Below are positions 1 to 7,802 of a stretch of 38,170 nt of DNA, in pieces. Source of the stretch: Colwellia sp. (GTDB lineage: Bacteria; Pseudomonadota; Gammaproteobacteria; Enterobacterales; Alteromonadaceae); contig JAPYOP010000035.1 of assembly GCA_029938115.1 (NCBI GenBank), forward strand, positions 10,500 through 48,669. The letters are read 5' to 3'. How positions within the stretch are numbered: the stretch's first letter is position 1; each line of letters begins with the position of its first letter. The notes under the pieces are model-generated. The model searched no databases and had not been told where the DNA came from. It saw only the letters and a list, made by a program, of their open reading frames with translations. The translations under genes and the position numbers were made by a program.

Positions 1-7
1 GAATGCA

Positions 8-26
8 AATAATAGTAATTCTCATT
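8..26. promoter_or_regulatory. Putative Fur box upstream of feoAB
   Basis: The 19 bases AATAATAGTAATTCTCATT match the classical Fur consensus GATAATGATAATCATTATC at 12 of 19 positions by eye. The site lies about 110 bases before feoA, a gene pair that Fur normally represses when iron is plentiful. The match is in the range of genuine weak Fur boxes, but the local DNA is very AT-rich, which raises the chance of a random match. Confidence 0.45.
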
Positions 27-134
27 ACCTTTTAGGTTTTGAATTTAGGTTTTGAGAATGTTTCGTTAGTATTTTACTGTTCACTTTTATTGTTAATTAT
101 TCTTCAGTGATAGGTGTAGCAAAAAGGCAAAGAA

Positions 135-359
135 ATGACTTTAGGTGATGTAGCAAAAAATCAGATTGTTAAAATTAGCGCTTTACCGCTAGATGAAACA
201 CTGTCTGCTCAATTATTAGAGCAAGGTTTTGCATTGCGCACTGAAGTGGCTTTAGCTCATAAAGCACCATTTAATGGTCCTCTTGCTTATAGACTTCATA
301 ACACTAAAATAAGTATTCAACGCTCTATTGCTGAGCAAATTCAAGTTGTTGGTGCTTAA
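135..359 (+). CDS. feoA: Ferrous iron transport protein FeoA
   Basis: A 74-residue cytoplasmic SH3-like protein that partners FeoB in ferrous iron uptake. The sequence opens with a short strand and the segment around residues 22-34 (SAQLLEQGFALRTEVALAH) fits the FeoA pattern in which a small helix leads to a G-x-x-x-G-x-x-V-type turn. Length is normal for the family (about 75 residues). An AAGG-containing ribosome site lies just upstream of the ATG. It is followed 47 bases later by feoB on the same strand, the usual feoAB order; no feoC-like gene follows. A Fur-like site lies upstream. The assignment rests on size, motif and the feoB neighbour. Confidence 0.9.
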   Translation: MTLGDVAKNQIVKISALPLDETLSAQLLEQGFALRTEVALAHKAPFNGPLAYRLHNTKISIQRSIAEQIQVVGA

Positions 360-406
360 ATTGTTTTTGCAAAGTTGTATTCAGTAAATTTTTATAAGTT
401 GTCTTC

Positions 407-2596
407 ATGAGTTGTTGTTCTAATCCGTCATCGTGCCCTTCATCTTCTGAGAAAGAAACTGACTTGCCTACATATACGCATAAGAAAGGTCAGCATTATG
501 CGCTTGTTGGTTTTGCCAATTCAGGTAAAAGCACCTTATTCAATTTATTAACCTCCCGTAATAAAGCAGCAACTAAGCAAAATGTTGGTAACTTTTCAGG
601 TATCACGGTTGCGGCAAAAAAATCGCCATTTCAGCTAAATAATATTGATGCCTTTCTCTCAGATTTACCCGGTTTAAGCTCTCTTACTCAGCGTGGCGAA
701 CAAGGGCAAGATTTAACTATTTCGCAACAATTCATTCAAAAAAATGATATCGATTATTTGATTAATGTCGTTGATATTAATCAAATTAGCCGACAACTTT
801 ATCTTACTACTCAGCTGCTTGAATTAGATATTCCTATGATAGTAGTGCTAAATAAAGCAGATAAACAAAAGCACCTATTGGTTGATACTAATAAATTAAG
901 TGAAGAGCTAGGTTGTCCTGTTGTAGCCATTAGCGCCCAAGATAAAAGTGCTTTAGCGCTTGTTGAACAAGAATTATTGTTATTATCTCCATCAAAAGAA
1001 ACACCAGCCGAACGTGTGGGTAAAGAAATAACCGAAAATACTTCTGCCATTCAAGCAAGACAAGATTACGTTAGCGACATTATCGCTCGGGTTAGTGTTG
1101 CGGGTGGCGGCGCACGTATTTCAGATACACTCGACAATATTGTGCTTCATCCTGTTACAGGAATTCCGGTATTTTTAGGAATGATGTATTTATTGTTTAT
1201 GTTTGCCATTAATGTCGGCAGTGCTTTTATAGACTTTTTTGACATTCTAAGCGGCACCATTTTTGTTTCTTACCCGCTTCATTTCCTTGAACCTTTAAAC
1301 TTGCCTCAATGGATTCTCACCATTGTTGAAGGCGTTGGTAGTGGTATTCAAACGGTCGCTACTTTTATTCCGGTTATCGCCTGTTTATTTATTGGTCTTT
1401 CTTTATTAGAAAACTCAGGCTATTTAGCTCGAGCCGCTTTTGTGGTTGATAGCTTGATGCAAAAGATTGGTTTGCCAGGTAAAGCTTTTGTACCGCTTAT
1501 TGTTGGTTTTGGTTGTACGGTACCCGCAGTAATGTCAGCACGCGTACTTGATAGCGAAAGGGAGCGAATCACTACTATTATGATGTCACCTTTTATGTCA
1601 TGTGGCGCTCGTTTACCTGTTTATGCTTTATTTGCTGCGGCATTCTTCCCTGAAAGTGGTCAAAATTTAGTGTTCCTCTTATATTTGATTGGTATTGCTG
1701 CCGCCATTTTTACCGGCTTTCTTTTGAAAAAAACAGTGCTTGAAGGTACTAGTTCACTCAATATTATGGAGTTACCACCTTATGAAGTACCAAGGCTTGT
1801 TGCTATAAGTAAACGCGTTTGGCAGCGTACGTATGGTTTTGTTACTGGCGCAGGTAAAACGATTGTTATTGTAGTGTGCTTGCTTAACTTTTTAAATTCA
1901 ATTGGTACTGATGGCAGTTTTGGCCATCAAGATAGTGAAAAATCAATTCTAAGCCAGAGTGCACAAGTGGTTATGCCACTATTAGCACCTATGGGCATTA
2001 AAGAGGAAAACTGGCAAGCAGGCGTGGGTATTATTACCGGAATTTTTGCCAAAGAAGTGCTTGTTGCTACTTTTAATAGTTTATATTCTCCCTCAAATGG
2101 AGATGATAAGGGTGAGCCGTCAATAATCGCAAGTTGGTATGAAGCGACAGCCAGTATTAAAGAGAACCTATTAGGTATTTCCCCTGATGATCCATTAGGC
2201 ATGGATGTTGGTGATTTGAGCGATTTAGAAGCGGTTGCCATAGAGCAAGAAGTAGAGCTGAGTACTTATCAAGTGATGCAAGCGGCCTTTGCTGGTCAGT
2301 TAGGTGCTTTTAGTTATTTACTCTTTATTCTTTTATACACACCATGTGTCGCAGCTATGGGCGCCATTAAAAATGAAGTAGGAACTCGTTGGGCTGGCTT
2401 TGCCGCTACTTGGAGCTTCTTACTGGCTTATTTAATGGCAACCCTATGTTTTCAAGTAGGTAACTTTTTTGTTGCACCATTAATGGCAAGCATTTCTATT
2501 GCTGCAGTATTGCTGTGTTTTGCAGGAGTCTATTTTTGGTTGAAACACCAAGGGCGAAAAGTGCTGACCATTCCAATATCAGTGAGTTATTCTTAA
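407..2596 (+). CDS. feoB: Ferrous iron transporter FeoB
   Basis: Inner-membrane GTPase-coupled Fe2+ transporter of 729 residues. The N-terminal G domain has G1 GFANSGKST at residues 35-43 (most FeoB have GNPNSGKT/S), G3 DLPG at 86-89 and G4 NKAD near 149. The membrane part has the two conserved gate motifs, GFGCTVPAVM with C370 and SCGARLPVY with C399, and about 8-10 hydrophobic segments. An extra head of about 28 residues begins MSCC and has C3, C4 and C10, ahead of the G domain. feoC is absent, so the cysteines could have a redox or metal role, but that is speculation. Downstream is pfkA, after a palindrome. Confidence 0.97.
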   Translation: MSCCSNPSSCPSSSEKETDLPTYTHKKGQHYALVGFANSGKSTLFNLLTSRNKAATKQNVGNFSGITVAAKKSPFQLNNIDAFLSDLPGLSSLTQRGEQGQDLTISQQFIQKNDIDYLINVVDINQISRQLYLTTQLLELDIPMIVVLNKADKQKHLLVDTNKLSEELGCPVVAISAQDKSALALVEQELLLLSPSKETPAERVGKEITENTSAIQARQDYVSDIIARVSVAGGGARISDTLDNIVLHPVTGIPVFLGMMYLLFMFAINVGSAFIDFFDILSGTIFVSYPLHFLEPLNLPQWILTIVEGVGSGIQTVATFIPVIACLFIGLSLLENSGYLARAAFVVDSLMQKIGLPGKAFVPLIVGFGCTVPAVMSARVLDSERERITTIMMSPFMSCGARLPVYALFAAAFFPESGQNLVFLLYLIGIAAAIFTGFLLKKTVLEGTSSLNIMELPPYEVPRLVAISKRVWQRTYGFVTGAGKTIVIVVCLLNFLNSIGTDGSFGHQDSEKSILSQSAQVVMPLLAPMGIKEENWQAGVGIITGIFAKEVLVATFNSLYSPSNGDDKGEPSIIASWYEATASIKENLLGISPDDPLGMDVGDLSDLEAVAIEQEVELSTYQVMQAAFAGQLGAFSYLLFILLYTPCVAAMGAIKNEVGTRWAGFAATWSFLLAYLMATLCFQVGNFFVAPLMASISIAAVLLCFAGVYFWLKHQGRKVLTIPISVSYS

Positions 2597-2604
2597 AGCT
2601 TATT

Positions 2605-2621
2605 CTTGATCAGTGATCAAG
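2605..2621. repeat. 17-bp palindrome between feoB and pfkA
   Basis: CTTGATCA-G-TGATCAAG is a perfect 8-bp inverted repeat with one central base. It contains TTGAT and ATCAA half-sites as in FNR boxes, but with a 5-base spacer instead of 4. As RNA it could form a 7-bp stem with a 3-base loop, yet no T-run follows, so it is a poor intrinsic terminator. It sits 58 bases before the chosen pfkA start and could be an operator. Confidence 0.4.
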
Positions 2622-2678
2622 GCTAATCGTGTGATATAGTTTTCTTAACCACCCATGTTTAGAAAATGGAATATCAGC

Positions 2679-3707
2679 ATGACCACTATCAAACGCATTG
2701 CAATTTTAACCAGTGGTGGTGACGCGCCGGGTATGAATGCAGCTATTCGCTCAGTTGTTTTGGCTGCTCACCATTTCCATATTGATGTTATTGGCTTTTA
2801 TCATGGTTACAACGGCTTGGTTTGCGCTGAAAGCATTAATCAAACAAAGTTATTAACCTTAAATGATGTTAACAATATAATACATCGCGGCGGGACTATT
2901 TTAAAAAGTGCTCGTTGTTCACAGATGCTCACCGAATCTGGCCTTAAGCAGGCCGCACATACCTTGGTATCAGAAAATATTGATGCCCTAGTTGTCGTTG
3001 GTGGCGATGGCTCTTTTAATGGCTTATTAGCGCTAAAAGAATATTGGCAAGGTCAACTAATTGGTGTCCCTGGCACTATTGATAACGATCTAGATGGTAC
3101 CGATTTTACCATAGGCTTTACCACTGCGGTAAATACGGCTATTGAAGCGATTGATAAAATTCGTGATACTGCCGATGCCTTTGAACGCATTTTTATTGTT
3201 GAATTAATGGGACGACACAGCGGCCATATAACGTTTAATGTCGGTATCGCTTGTGGTGCTGAGCAAGTGCTTTCTTTTGAGAACTTCTCGGTTGAAGATA
3301 AGCAAATCAAATTGCAGCAACTTGCGGATGAAATAAAAACCGCGCAAGAAAATCGTCATAGCAGTTATATTATTGTGATAGCTGAAAATTTATGGCCAGG
3401 AGGCGCAATTGAACTTGCCAAAGAGTTAAAACAAGCCGCAAGTATTGATTGCACGGCTTGTGTGTTAGGGCATATCCAACGCGGCGGTTCTCCGGTAGCT
3501 AAAGACCGATTATTAGCTACAAAAATGGGTGTTGCTGCGGTTCAAGCACTTGTTGATGGTAAAAGTAATATTATGATTGCGGAACAAAATAACGCAATAA
3601 GTCATATCGAGTTAGAGCAAGCAGTTAAACATCATAAGGTAGTAAGTCAGCAACTTGTTGATGCTCAAGAAAATATTTTAGCGTTAACGGCGCAAAATCA
3701 ATATTAA
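2679..3707 (+). CDS. pfkA: ATP-dependent 6-phosphofructokinase
   Basis: Phosphorylates fructose 6-phosphate to the 1,6-bisphosphate, the committed step of glycolysis. From this start the protein has 342 residues (E. coli PfkA has 320). It carries the N-terminal LTSGGDAPGMNAAIR loop, GGDGS for ATP binding (PPi-dependent enzymes usually have GGDD), the catalytic PGTIDNDLDGTD segment, the MGRHSG motif and GHIQRGGSP. The first arginine of the effector-site pair (AIR) is kept, while the second (R25 in E. coli) is leucine, so regulation may differ. The frame is open to an ATG at 2655, but the extra eight residues match no PFK and neither start has a strong ribosome site; 2679 fits the family. Confidence 0.95.
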   Translation: MTTIKRIAILTSGGDAPGMNAAIRSVVLAAHHFHIDVIGFYHGYNGLVCAESINQTKLLTLNDVNNIIHRGGTILKSARCSQMLTESGLKQAAHTLVSENIDALVVVGGDGSFNGLLALKEYWQGQLIGVPGTIDNDLDGTDFTIGFTTAVNTAIEAIDKIRDTADAFERIFIVELMGRHSGHITFNVGIACGAEQVLSFENFSVEDKQIKLQQLADEIKTAQENRHSSYIIVIAENLWPGGAIELAKELKQAASIDCTACVLGHIQRGGSPVAKDRLLATKMGVAAVQALVDGKSNIMIAEQNNAISHIELEQAVKHHKVVSQQLVDAQENILALTAQNQY

Positions 3708-3725
3708 ATATTAAATATTGATTTT
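3694..3725. terminator. AT-rich hairpin at the pfkA / kinase convergence
   Basis: AAAATCAATATT (3694-3705) pairs with AATATTGATTTT (3714-3725) around an 8-base loop. It overlaps the pfkA stop codon and lies between two convergent genes, so it may stop transcription from both sides. The stem is almost pure A/T, so stability is modest. Confidence 0.5.
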
Positions 3726-3748
3726 GTCATCTGTCTTAGTCATTTGTA

Positions 3749-5227
3749 TTAGTGGTTAACCAACTGTAAAGACAATGAAAAACTGCTGCCTTGCCCTAAT
3801 TTACTTTCAACGAATAATTCTGAATTTAAAATTTTAGTTAGCTTTTGACTAATAGCTAAACCTAAACCTGCATGCGGACTGCTGTCTTCAATAGCATTAC
3901 TCGCACGATATCGCGCATCAAAAATATAGGCAATATCTTCTTTACTAATGCCCGAGCCATTGTCGGTTACTGCAACTCTGATCCTATCGGTAAGCTGACT
4001 AACAATAATTGCAATTTCGCCCTTTTTATTGGTATGTCTAATCGCATTTTCCAATAAATTGGTAATGATGCGCTCAAGCTTGGCAATATCAGAATAAACA
4101 ATAAAACGGCACTGTTGAGGTTGTAGACTTAAGCTAATATTTTTCTCTTTTGCTTTAAGTGAGAATTTAGCCAGAATATCGTGAAGTAACTCGCCAATGG
4201 CAAATGTTTCTAAATTTACTGTGACCTGACCATCTTCTAAATGAGCTAACTCAAAAATTTGATCAATTAAGCGCTTTAATTGCATGCCATTGCGTTGTGC
4301 CGTTGCCAAATAATCGATACGCTCAGATGCTGTTAACAAATCACCTTTCATCACCATGGTTTCAATATAGCCTTGCATGGTGGCCAAGGGCGTACGTAAA
4401 TCATGAGATAAGTGTGCTAAAAGTTCACGTCTAATACGATCATTTTCAGTTAATTGAGAAAACTGTTGGTTAATTTGTTTAACCATAGTGTTAAACGTAG
4501 CGCCGAGCATATGCACTTCATTACTTTGTTCATTTTCCCAGAGACTTAGGGTAACTTTCGTTTGATCAAATTTTACCGCTTTCAGTCTTTTCATTTCACG
4601 CGCTAGTTGTTTTATTGGCGCAGTGAAGTAGCGAAAGACGGCGAGTAAAATTAATAACAATAATAATAAAGCTCCGATAAATAACGCGCCATATTGTTGT
4701 AGGTGTTTATCATTTTTTACTTGTCTAAAAATAGAATCATATATTTCACCACCAATGATGACATATAAATAGCCTTGCAAATTTTCACCATGATAAATAG
4801 GGGCGGCAGAGAATATTTTTTTCTTATTTAGATGTCGTGGATCATCACCAAAAACAGGTACGGTATTCGGGTTGGCAATCAAATTGACTAATGGGCTGAG
4901 TTCCACTTTTTTGCGCTTTATTTTATTGGCATCAGCAGAGTAAGTAATGATATTTCCCGCAGGGTCAAGAAAATAAAACTCAAATGCAGGACCTAACAGC
5001 ATCAAAGTGTGGAATAAATTTTTTAGCGCTTTTTTGTCGTATACACCATCTTGTAAAAGTGGATTATCATGCGCTAAATGCTCTGCTAGCTGATTATGTA
5101 GTTTTTGCTCTGCTTGAAATTTTGAGTGCTCAGCTAAAGAGTTACTCCAATAAAAAAGCAGTGAGGTGATGATGATAAAAGCACAACATACTGATAAAGC
5201 AAGTCGTTGATAAAGTGAAAGTTTCAT
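3749..5227 (-). CDS. Sensor histidine kinase (HAMP, HisKA, HATPase)
   Basis: Inner-membrane kinase of 492 residues, partner of the response regulator encoded 30 bases upstream. A first membrane segment lies at about residues 9-29, a periplasmic sensor of about 145 residues follows (it contains FEFYFLDPAGNIITYS, typical of a PAS/Cache-like fold), then a second membrane segment near 178-200 and HAMP. The HisKA box is LAHLSHDLRTPLATMQG with phospho-acceptor H275. The ATPase domain has NLLENAIRHT, DNGSGI and GLGLAISQKL. The ligand is unknown. The cluster also encodes two secreted spondin_N proteins that could be its targets or its cue. The gene ends convergently with pfkA. Confidence 0.93.
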   Translation of the reverse strand: MKLSLYQRLALSVCCAFIIITSLLFYWSNSLAEHSKFQAEQKLHNQLAEHLAHDNPLLQDGVYDKKALKNLFHTLMLLGPAFEFYFLDPAGNIITYSADANKIKRKKVELSPLVNLIANPNTVPVFGDDPRHLNKKKIFSAAPIYHGENLQGYLYVIIGGEIYDSIFRQVKNDKHLQQYGALFIGALLLLLLILLAVFRYFTAPIKQLAREMKRLKAVKFDQTKVTLSLWENEQSNEVHMLGATFNTMVKQINQQFSQLTENDRIRRELLAHLSHDLRTPLATMQGYIETMVMKGDLLTASERIDYLATAQRNGMQLKRLIDQIFELAHLEDGQVTVNLETFAIGELLHDILAKFSLKAKEKNISLSLQPQQCRFIVYSDIAKLERIITNLLENAIRHTNKKGEIAIIVSQLTDRIRVAVTDNGSGISKEDIAYIFDARYRASNAIEDSSPHAGLGLAISQKLTKILNSELFVESKLGQGSSFSLSLQLVNH

Positions 5228-5257
5228 ATATGCTCTTTTTTTGAATATTACTGTTGC

Positions 5258-6001
5258 TTAAATAACGCCAGCAGAATTTAATTTGTAACCAACCCCCCAG
5301 ACTGTTTGGATTATTTGAGGGTTGGCGCAATCTTCTTCTAATTTATTTCGTAAACGGTTTATATGAGAGTTTACTGTATGCTCATAGCCGCTGTGGTTAT
5401 AACCCCAAACACCATCAAGTAGTTGAGCGCGAGAAAATACTTGGTTAGGGTTTTTACATAGAAAATCTAATAATTCAAACTCGGTAGAGGTTAAATTAAT
5501 CGCGCTATCCTTATACGTCACTTGATGATAGCGTTGATCAACTAATAGCTTGCCTATGCAGGTACTACTATTGTTTTGCTTGGTACCATTTAAACTGTCT
5601 TTTTTTTCATTTACTTCATTTCTAGTTGATAACGCATGTACTCGTCGTAATTGAGTACGTACTCTTGCTTGCAGCTCTCTGATACTAAATGGCTTGGTCA
5701 TGTAATCATCTGCACCTAACTCAAGCCCTAATATTCTATCGGTTTCTGAGGTTTTAGAGGTCAGCATTAAGATAGATTGCAAGGGTTTTTCTTGACGAAG
5801 TTGGCGACAAATGTCTAAACCATTTGTTCCGGGTAACATCACATCAAGCATCACTAGTTGATAATTTTGCTTAAGTGCTTGTTCAAGTCCTTGTTGACCA
5901 TGGCAACAAATATCGCTTTCTATATCTAATTCAGATAAATGTACTTGAATCAAGTTAGCAATATCGAATTCATCTTCAACAATTAAGACTTTATCTTTCA
6001 T
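5258..6001 (-). CDS. OmpR-family response regulator
   Basis: DNA-binding regulator of 247 residues. The receiver domain has acidic residues E9-D10, phospho-acceptor D53 in MLDVMLPG, the switch region MLTSKTSETD and the conserved lysine in DDYMTKPF. A linker of about 25 polar residues (around 125-150) is longer than usual. The C-terminal winged helix shows LTSTEFELLDFLCKNPNQV, RAQLLDGVWG, and HINRLRNKLEE ending in VWGVGYKL. It precedes its kinase gene and follows two spondin_N genes on the same strand. OmpR-family regulators bind direct repeats about 11 bases apart, and such an array lies upstream of the cluster at 7556-7607. Confidence 0.94.
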   Translation of the reverse strand: MKDKVLIVEDEFDIANLIQVHLSELDIESDICCHGQQGLEQALKQNYQLVMLDVMLPGTNGLDICRQLRQEKPLQSILMLTSKTSETDRILGLELGADDYMTKPFSIRELQARVRTQLRRVHALSTRNEVNEKKDSLNGTKQNNSSTCIGKLLVDQRYHQVTYKDSAINLTSTEFELLDFLCKNPNQVFSRAQLLDGVWGYNHSGYEHTVNSHINRLRNKLEEDCANPQIIQTVWGVGYKLNSAGVI

Positions 6002-6004
6002 ATT

Positions 6005-6038
6005 TTGGCCAGTTAGTAGAACAAGACTAACTGGCCAA
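6005..6038. repeat. Strong inverted repeat between spondin genes and response regulator
   Basis: TTGGCCAGTTAGT (6005-6017) and ACTAACTGGCCAA (6026-6038) are perfect 13-bp complements around an 8-base loop. On the minus strand the hairpin lies just after the second spondin stop and just before the regulator ATG. No U-run follows, so it may be an attenuator or an mRNA-stabilising element that lets the two spondin genes be expressed above the regulator and kinase, rather than a full terminator. Confidence 0.65.
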
Positions 6039-6045
6039 GTTCATA

Positions 6046-6753
6046 CTACTTCGTTCGTGTAATAGTTAATTTTATTGCAGGATTATCAAATCGGTGTGCC
6101 TGCGTTAAAACAGAAGTAGATAATCCATCATCTTGGCTGACAACACCCGAATGAAGCGTAACAAAGTTGTTATCATCACGTAATGGATCATAACCAACAC
6201 CGCCATCAGCAGGTCCAGGAATAGAACCATTGGCTTCAGTGTTCAGCTCAGTGCCAGCATCATAAACGTTTAAGTTCCATGATTTAGTGCCATCAACTGC
6301 CATATTTGAAATATCTACACCAGTAAGACCCGAGAAAGCGTCATTTGTATTCACTAACATTGTCGCAGCAGTAAAATAAATGGCATTTCGGTCAGTTGTA
6401 GAAATCACAACCGTATTAGAAGCGCCGGGAAAAATAACACCTTCTCCTGATGCTGAAGCGGTTTTGTTAGTAATAAAAAGGCTATTGTCTCCGCCTTCAG
6501 CTAACTTTTCTAGGGCAACAGAAGCATCTTCACCTATCATCCATAATTTATCATCACCTTGTAATATTACTGCTAATGGTGATAGTGGCTGCGCATAAGT
6601 TAAGTTTGTTACGGTTACACTATAGCTATATTGAACTAATGGTGCAGGTGCAGGCGTTACTGCGACAGCATCATCATTATCGTTACATGCGGATAAAGAC
6701 ATGGCCAGTACTGAGGTTAGCATTAATTTATTTTTTAAAGAAAGGGTTAACAT
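6046..6753 (-). CDS. Spondin_N domain lipoprotein
   Basis: A 235-residue exported protein. The signal peptide ends in a lipobox (MSLSAC, cysteine near residue 23), so it is probably membrane-anchored, followed by an acidic stretch and a short proline/alanine linker. The rest fits the spondin_N domain: YSVTVTNLTYAQPLSPLAV near the start, LWMIGEDASVALEKLAEGGD, and a C-terminal HSGVVSQDDG before AIKLTITR. In eukaryotes this domain occurs in matrix proteins; its bacterial role is unknown to me. The gene lies 10 bases after a paralogue and upstream of a two-component pair, suggesting co-expression. Domain assignment is from pattern recall. Confidence 0.75.
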   Translation of the reverse strand: MLTLSLKNKLMLTSVLAMSLSACNDNDDAVAVTPAPAPLVQYSYSVTVTNLTYAQPLSPLAVILQGDDKLWMIGEDASVALEKLAEGGDNSLFITNKTASASGEGVIFPGASNTVVISTTDRNAIYFTAATMLVNTNDAFSGLTGVDISNMAVDGTKSWNLNVYDAGTELNTEANGSIPGPADGGVGYDPLRDDNNFVTLHSGVVSQDDGLSTSVLTQAHRFDNPAIKLTITRTK

Positions 6754-6763
6754 GTTCTCCTCC

Positions 6764-7477
6764 TTATTGAATAGTAATGGTTAATTTTGCAACAGGGTTT
6801 AACCAACGGTGAATACTATTGTTTAAATCACTTTTGCCGCCTTCCATATCATCATCACCAATAGTGCCGCGATGAATATGTATCATTGTATTGCTTTCCA
6901 TATCGGTAACACCCATGCCACCTGTTCCTGAACCACCACTCGGTGCTCCTGGAATGCCTAAAACACCGGGCGCACCACCGCCATTAACTATTTCATTGTT
7001 TGCTTCAGTGCCAGCATCGTATGCATTTAACATAATTGTGTAAGTACCAGCTTCAGTTGGGATCTTCCAACTATCTAAACCAACAAAACCATCGTTTGAC
7101 GGTAGTATCATTGCGGTCATTGACAAGTACATGTTGGCACTGTCATTACTTAACATGTAAGCGGTTGACATACCCGGAGCCAACAAACCACCTGCTGGAT
7201 TTTCATTATTATTAGCGTCAGCATTACTTAACATACTTGCTAAACCAGAAATGTCACCACCTTCAGCCATCGCTTGTAGTTCAGGGGTTGCAGCACTGCC
7301 AACCATGAAAATATTACTATCAACTGTATGTGCTGAAGTAATCAAAGGCGTGAAGTGTAATCCTTGAGTTAAGTTGGTTACGGTAATAGATAAATCTTGA
7401 GCCATTACCGATGAGCTTGCAAAAATTAAAGCACTAGCACCGAGTAAAGCATTTATTTTTTTTGATGTTGTTTTCAT
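6764..7477 (-). CDS. Secreted spondin_N domain protein
   Basis: First gene of the cluster, 237 residues. A standard signal peptide (about residues 1-26, ending SSSVMA) is followed by LSITVTNLTQGLHFTPLIT, the same opening as the downstream paralogue. Shared blocks include ELQAMAEGGD, NAYDAGTEANNE and an H-R-G-T-I-G-D-D-D segment before AKLTITIQ. A glycine/proline-rich stretch (around 170-187) is present here and is shorter in the paralogue. There is no lipobox, so this copy is probably released to the periplasm or outside, whereas its neighbour is lipidated. A pair with one soluble and one anchored member suggests a duplicated, specialised function. Confidence 0.78.
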   Translation of the reverse strand: MKTTSKKINALLGASALIFASSSVMAQDLSITVTNLTQGLHFTPLITSAHTVDSNIFMVGSAATPELQAMAEGGDISGLASMLSNADANNNENPAGGLLAPGMSTAYMLSNDSANMYLSMTAMILPSNDGFVGLDSWKIPTEAGTYTIMLNAYDAGTEANNEIVNGGGAPGVLGIPGAPSGGSGTGGMGVTDMESNTMIHIHRGTIGDDDMEGGKSDLNNSIHRWLNPVAKLTITIQ

Positions 7478-7555
7478 GATTGTGTATACCTTCTCTTAAA
7501 AATAGTCATTTGTTGTAAAATTCAAGCGTAAGTATGCAGGGAAGATATTGCGACA

Positions 7556-7607
7556 AAGTCACGAACTAATCACGGTTTGATTACTTAATTATCACAAAGT
7601 TATCACA
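7556..7607 (-). promoter_or_regulatory. Five-fold 11-bp phased operator (OmpR/PhoB-type)
   Basis: On the plus strand the cores TCAC, TCAC, TTAC, TCAC, TCAC start at 7559, 7570, 7581, 7592 and 7603, each exactly 11 bases apart. The last two copies are identical over eight bases (TTATCACA). In the direction of the spondin gene the repeats read GTGA. Direct repeats at one helical turn are what OmpR/PhoB-type regulators bind in tandem. The array ends 78 bases before the first spondin start, in a cluster that encodes such a regulator. Binding by that regulator is an inference. Confidence 0.6.
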
Positions 7608-7656
7608 GGGCATTATTTTGTGGCTGATGTTGAAATTCATTATGAGACAGTTTTTA

Positions 7657-7677
7657 TGTTTACATACACTGTAAACA
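7657..7677. promoter_or_regulatory. Perfect inverted repeat TGTTTACA-N5-TGTAAACA
   Basis: Two perfect 8-base arms separated by TACAC, in the divergent region between the spondin cluster and the decarboxylase gene. The size and symmetry are those of a dimeric repressor or activator site. It lies 48 bases upstream of the FNR-like box. I cannot name the regulator. Confidence 0.45.
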
Positions 7678-7724
7678 AGCAACAACAGTGCAATAAAAGT
7701 TGTCTCGTCAGTATGCTTTAAAAC

Positions 7725-7738
7725 TTGATCTCGATCAC
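7725..7738. promoter_or_regulatory. FNR/Anr-like box
   Basis: TTGATCTCGATCAC matches the FNR consensus TTGAT-N4-ATCAA at 9 of 10 defined positions. A weak -10 candidate, TAAAGT, at 7760-7765 would place the box near -41.5 (class II activation) with a start site near 7773, 30 bases before the decarboxylase gene. It also partly resembles a CRP site (right half TCACG, left half poor), so CRP is the alternative. Confidence 0.55.
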
Positions 7739-7802
7739 GCACTGATATTTTTCTGCCATTAAAGTAACCACCAATGAAGGTTATGCAAATGAAGAGATAA
7801 AG

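Noticed and set aside
5142..5330. 62-codon frame overlapping the kinase/regulator junction
   Set aside because: It is a shadow of the regulator C-terminus and the kinase start, in a different frame, with no supporting motif.
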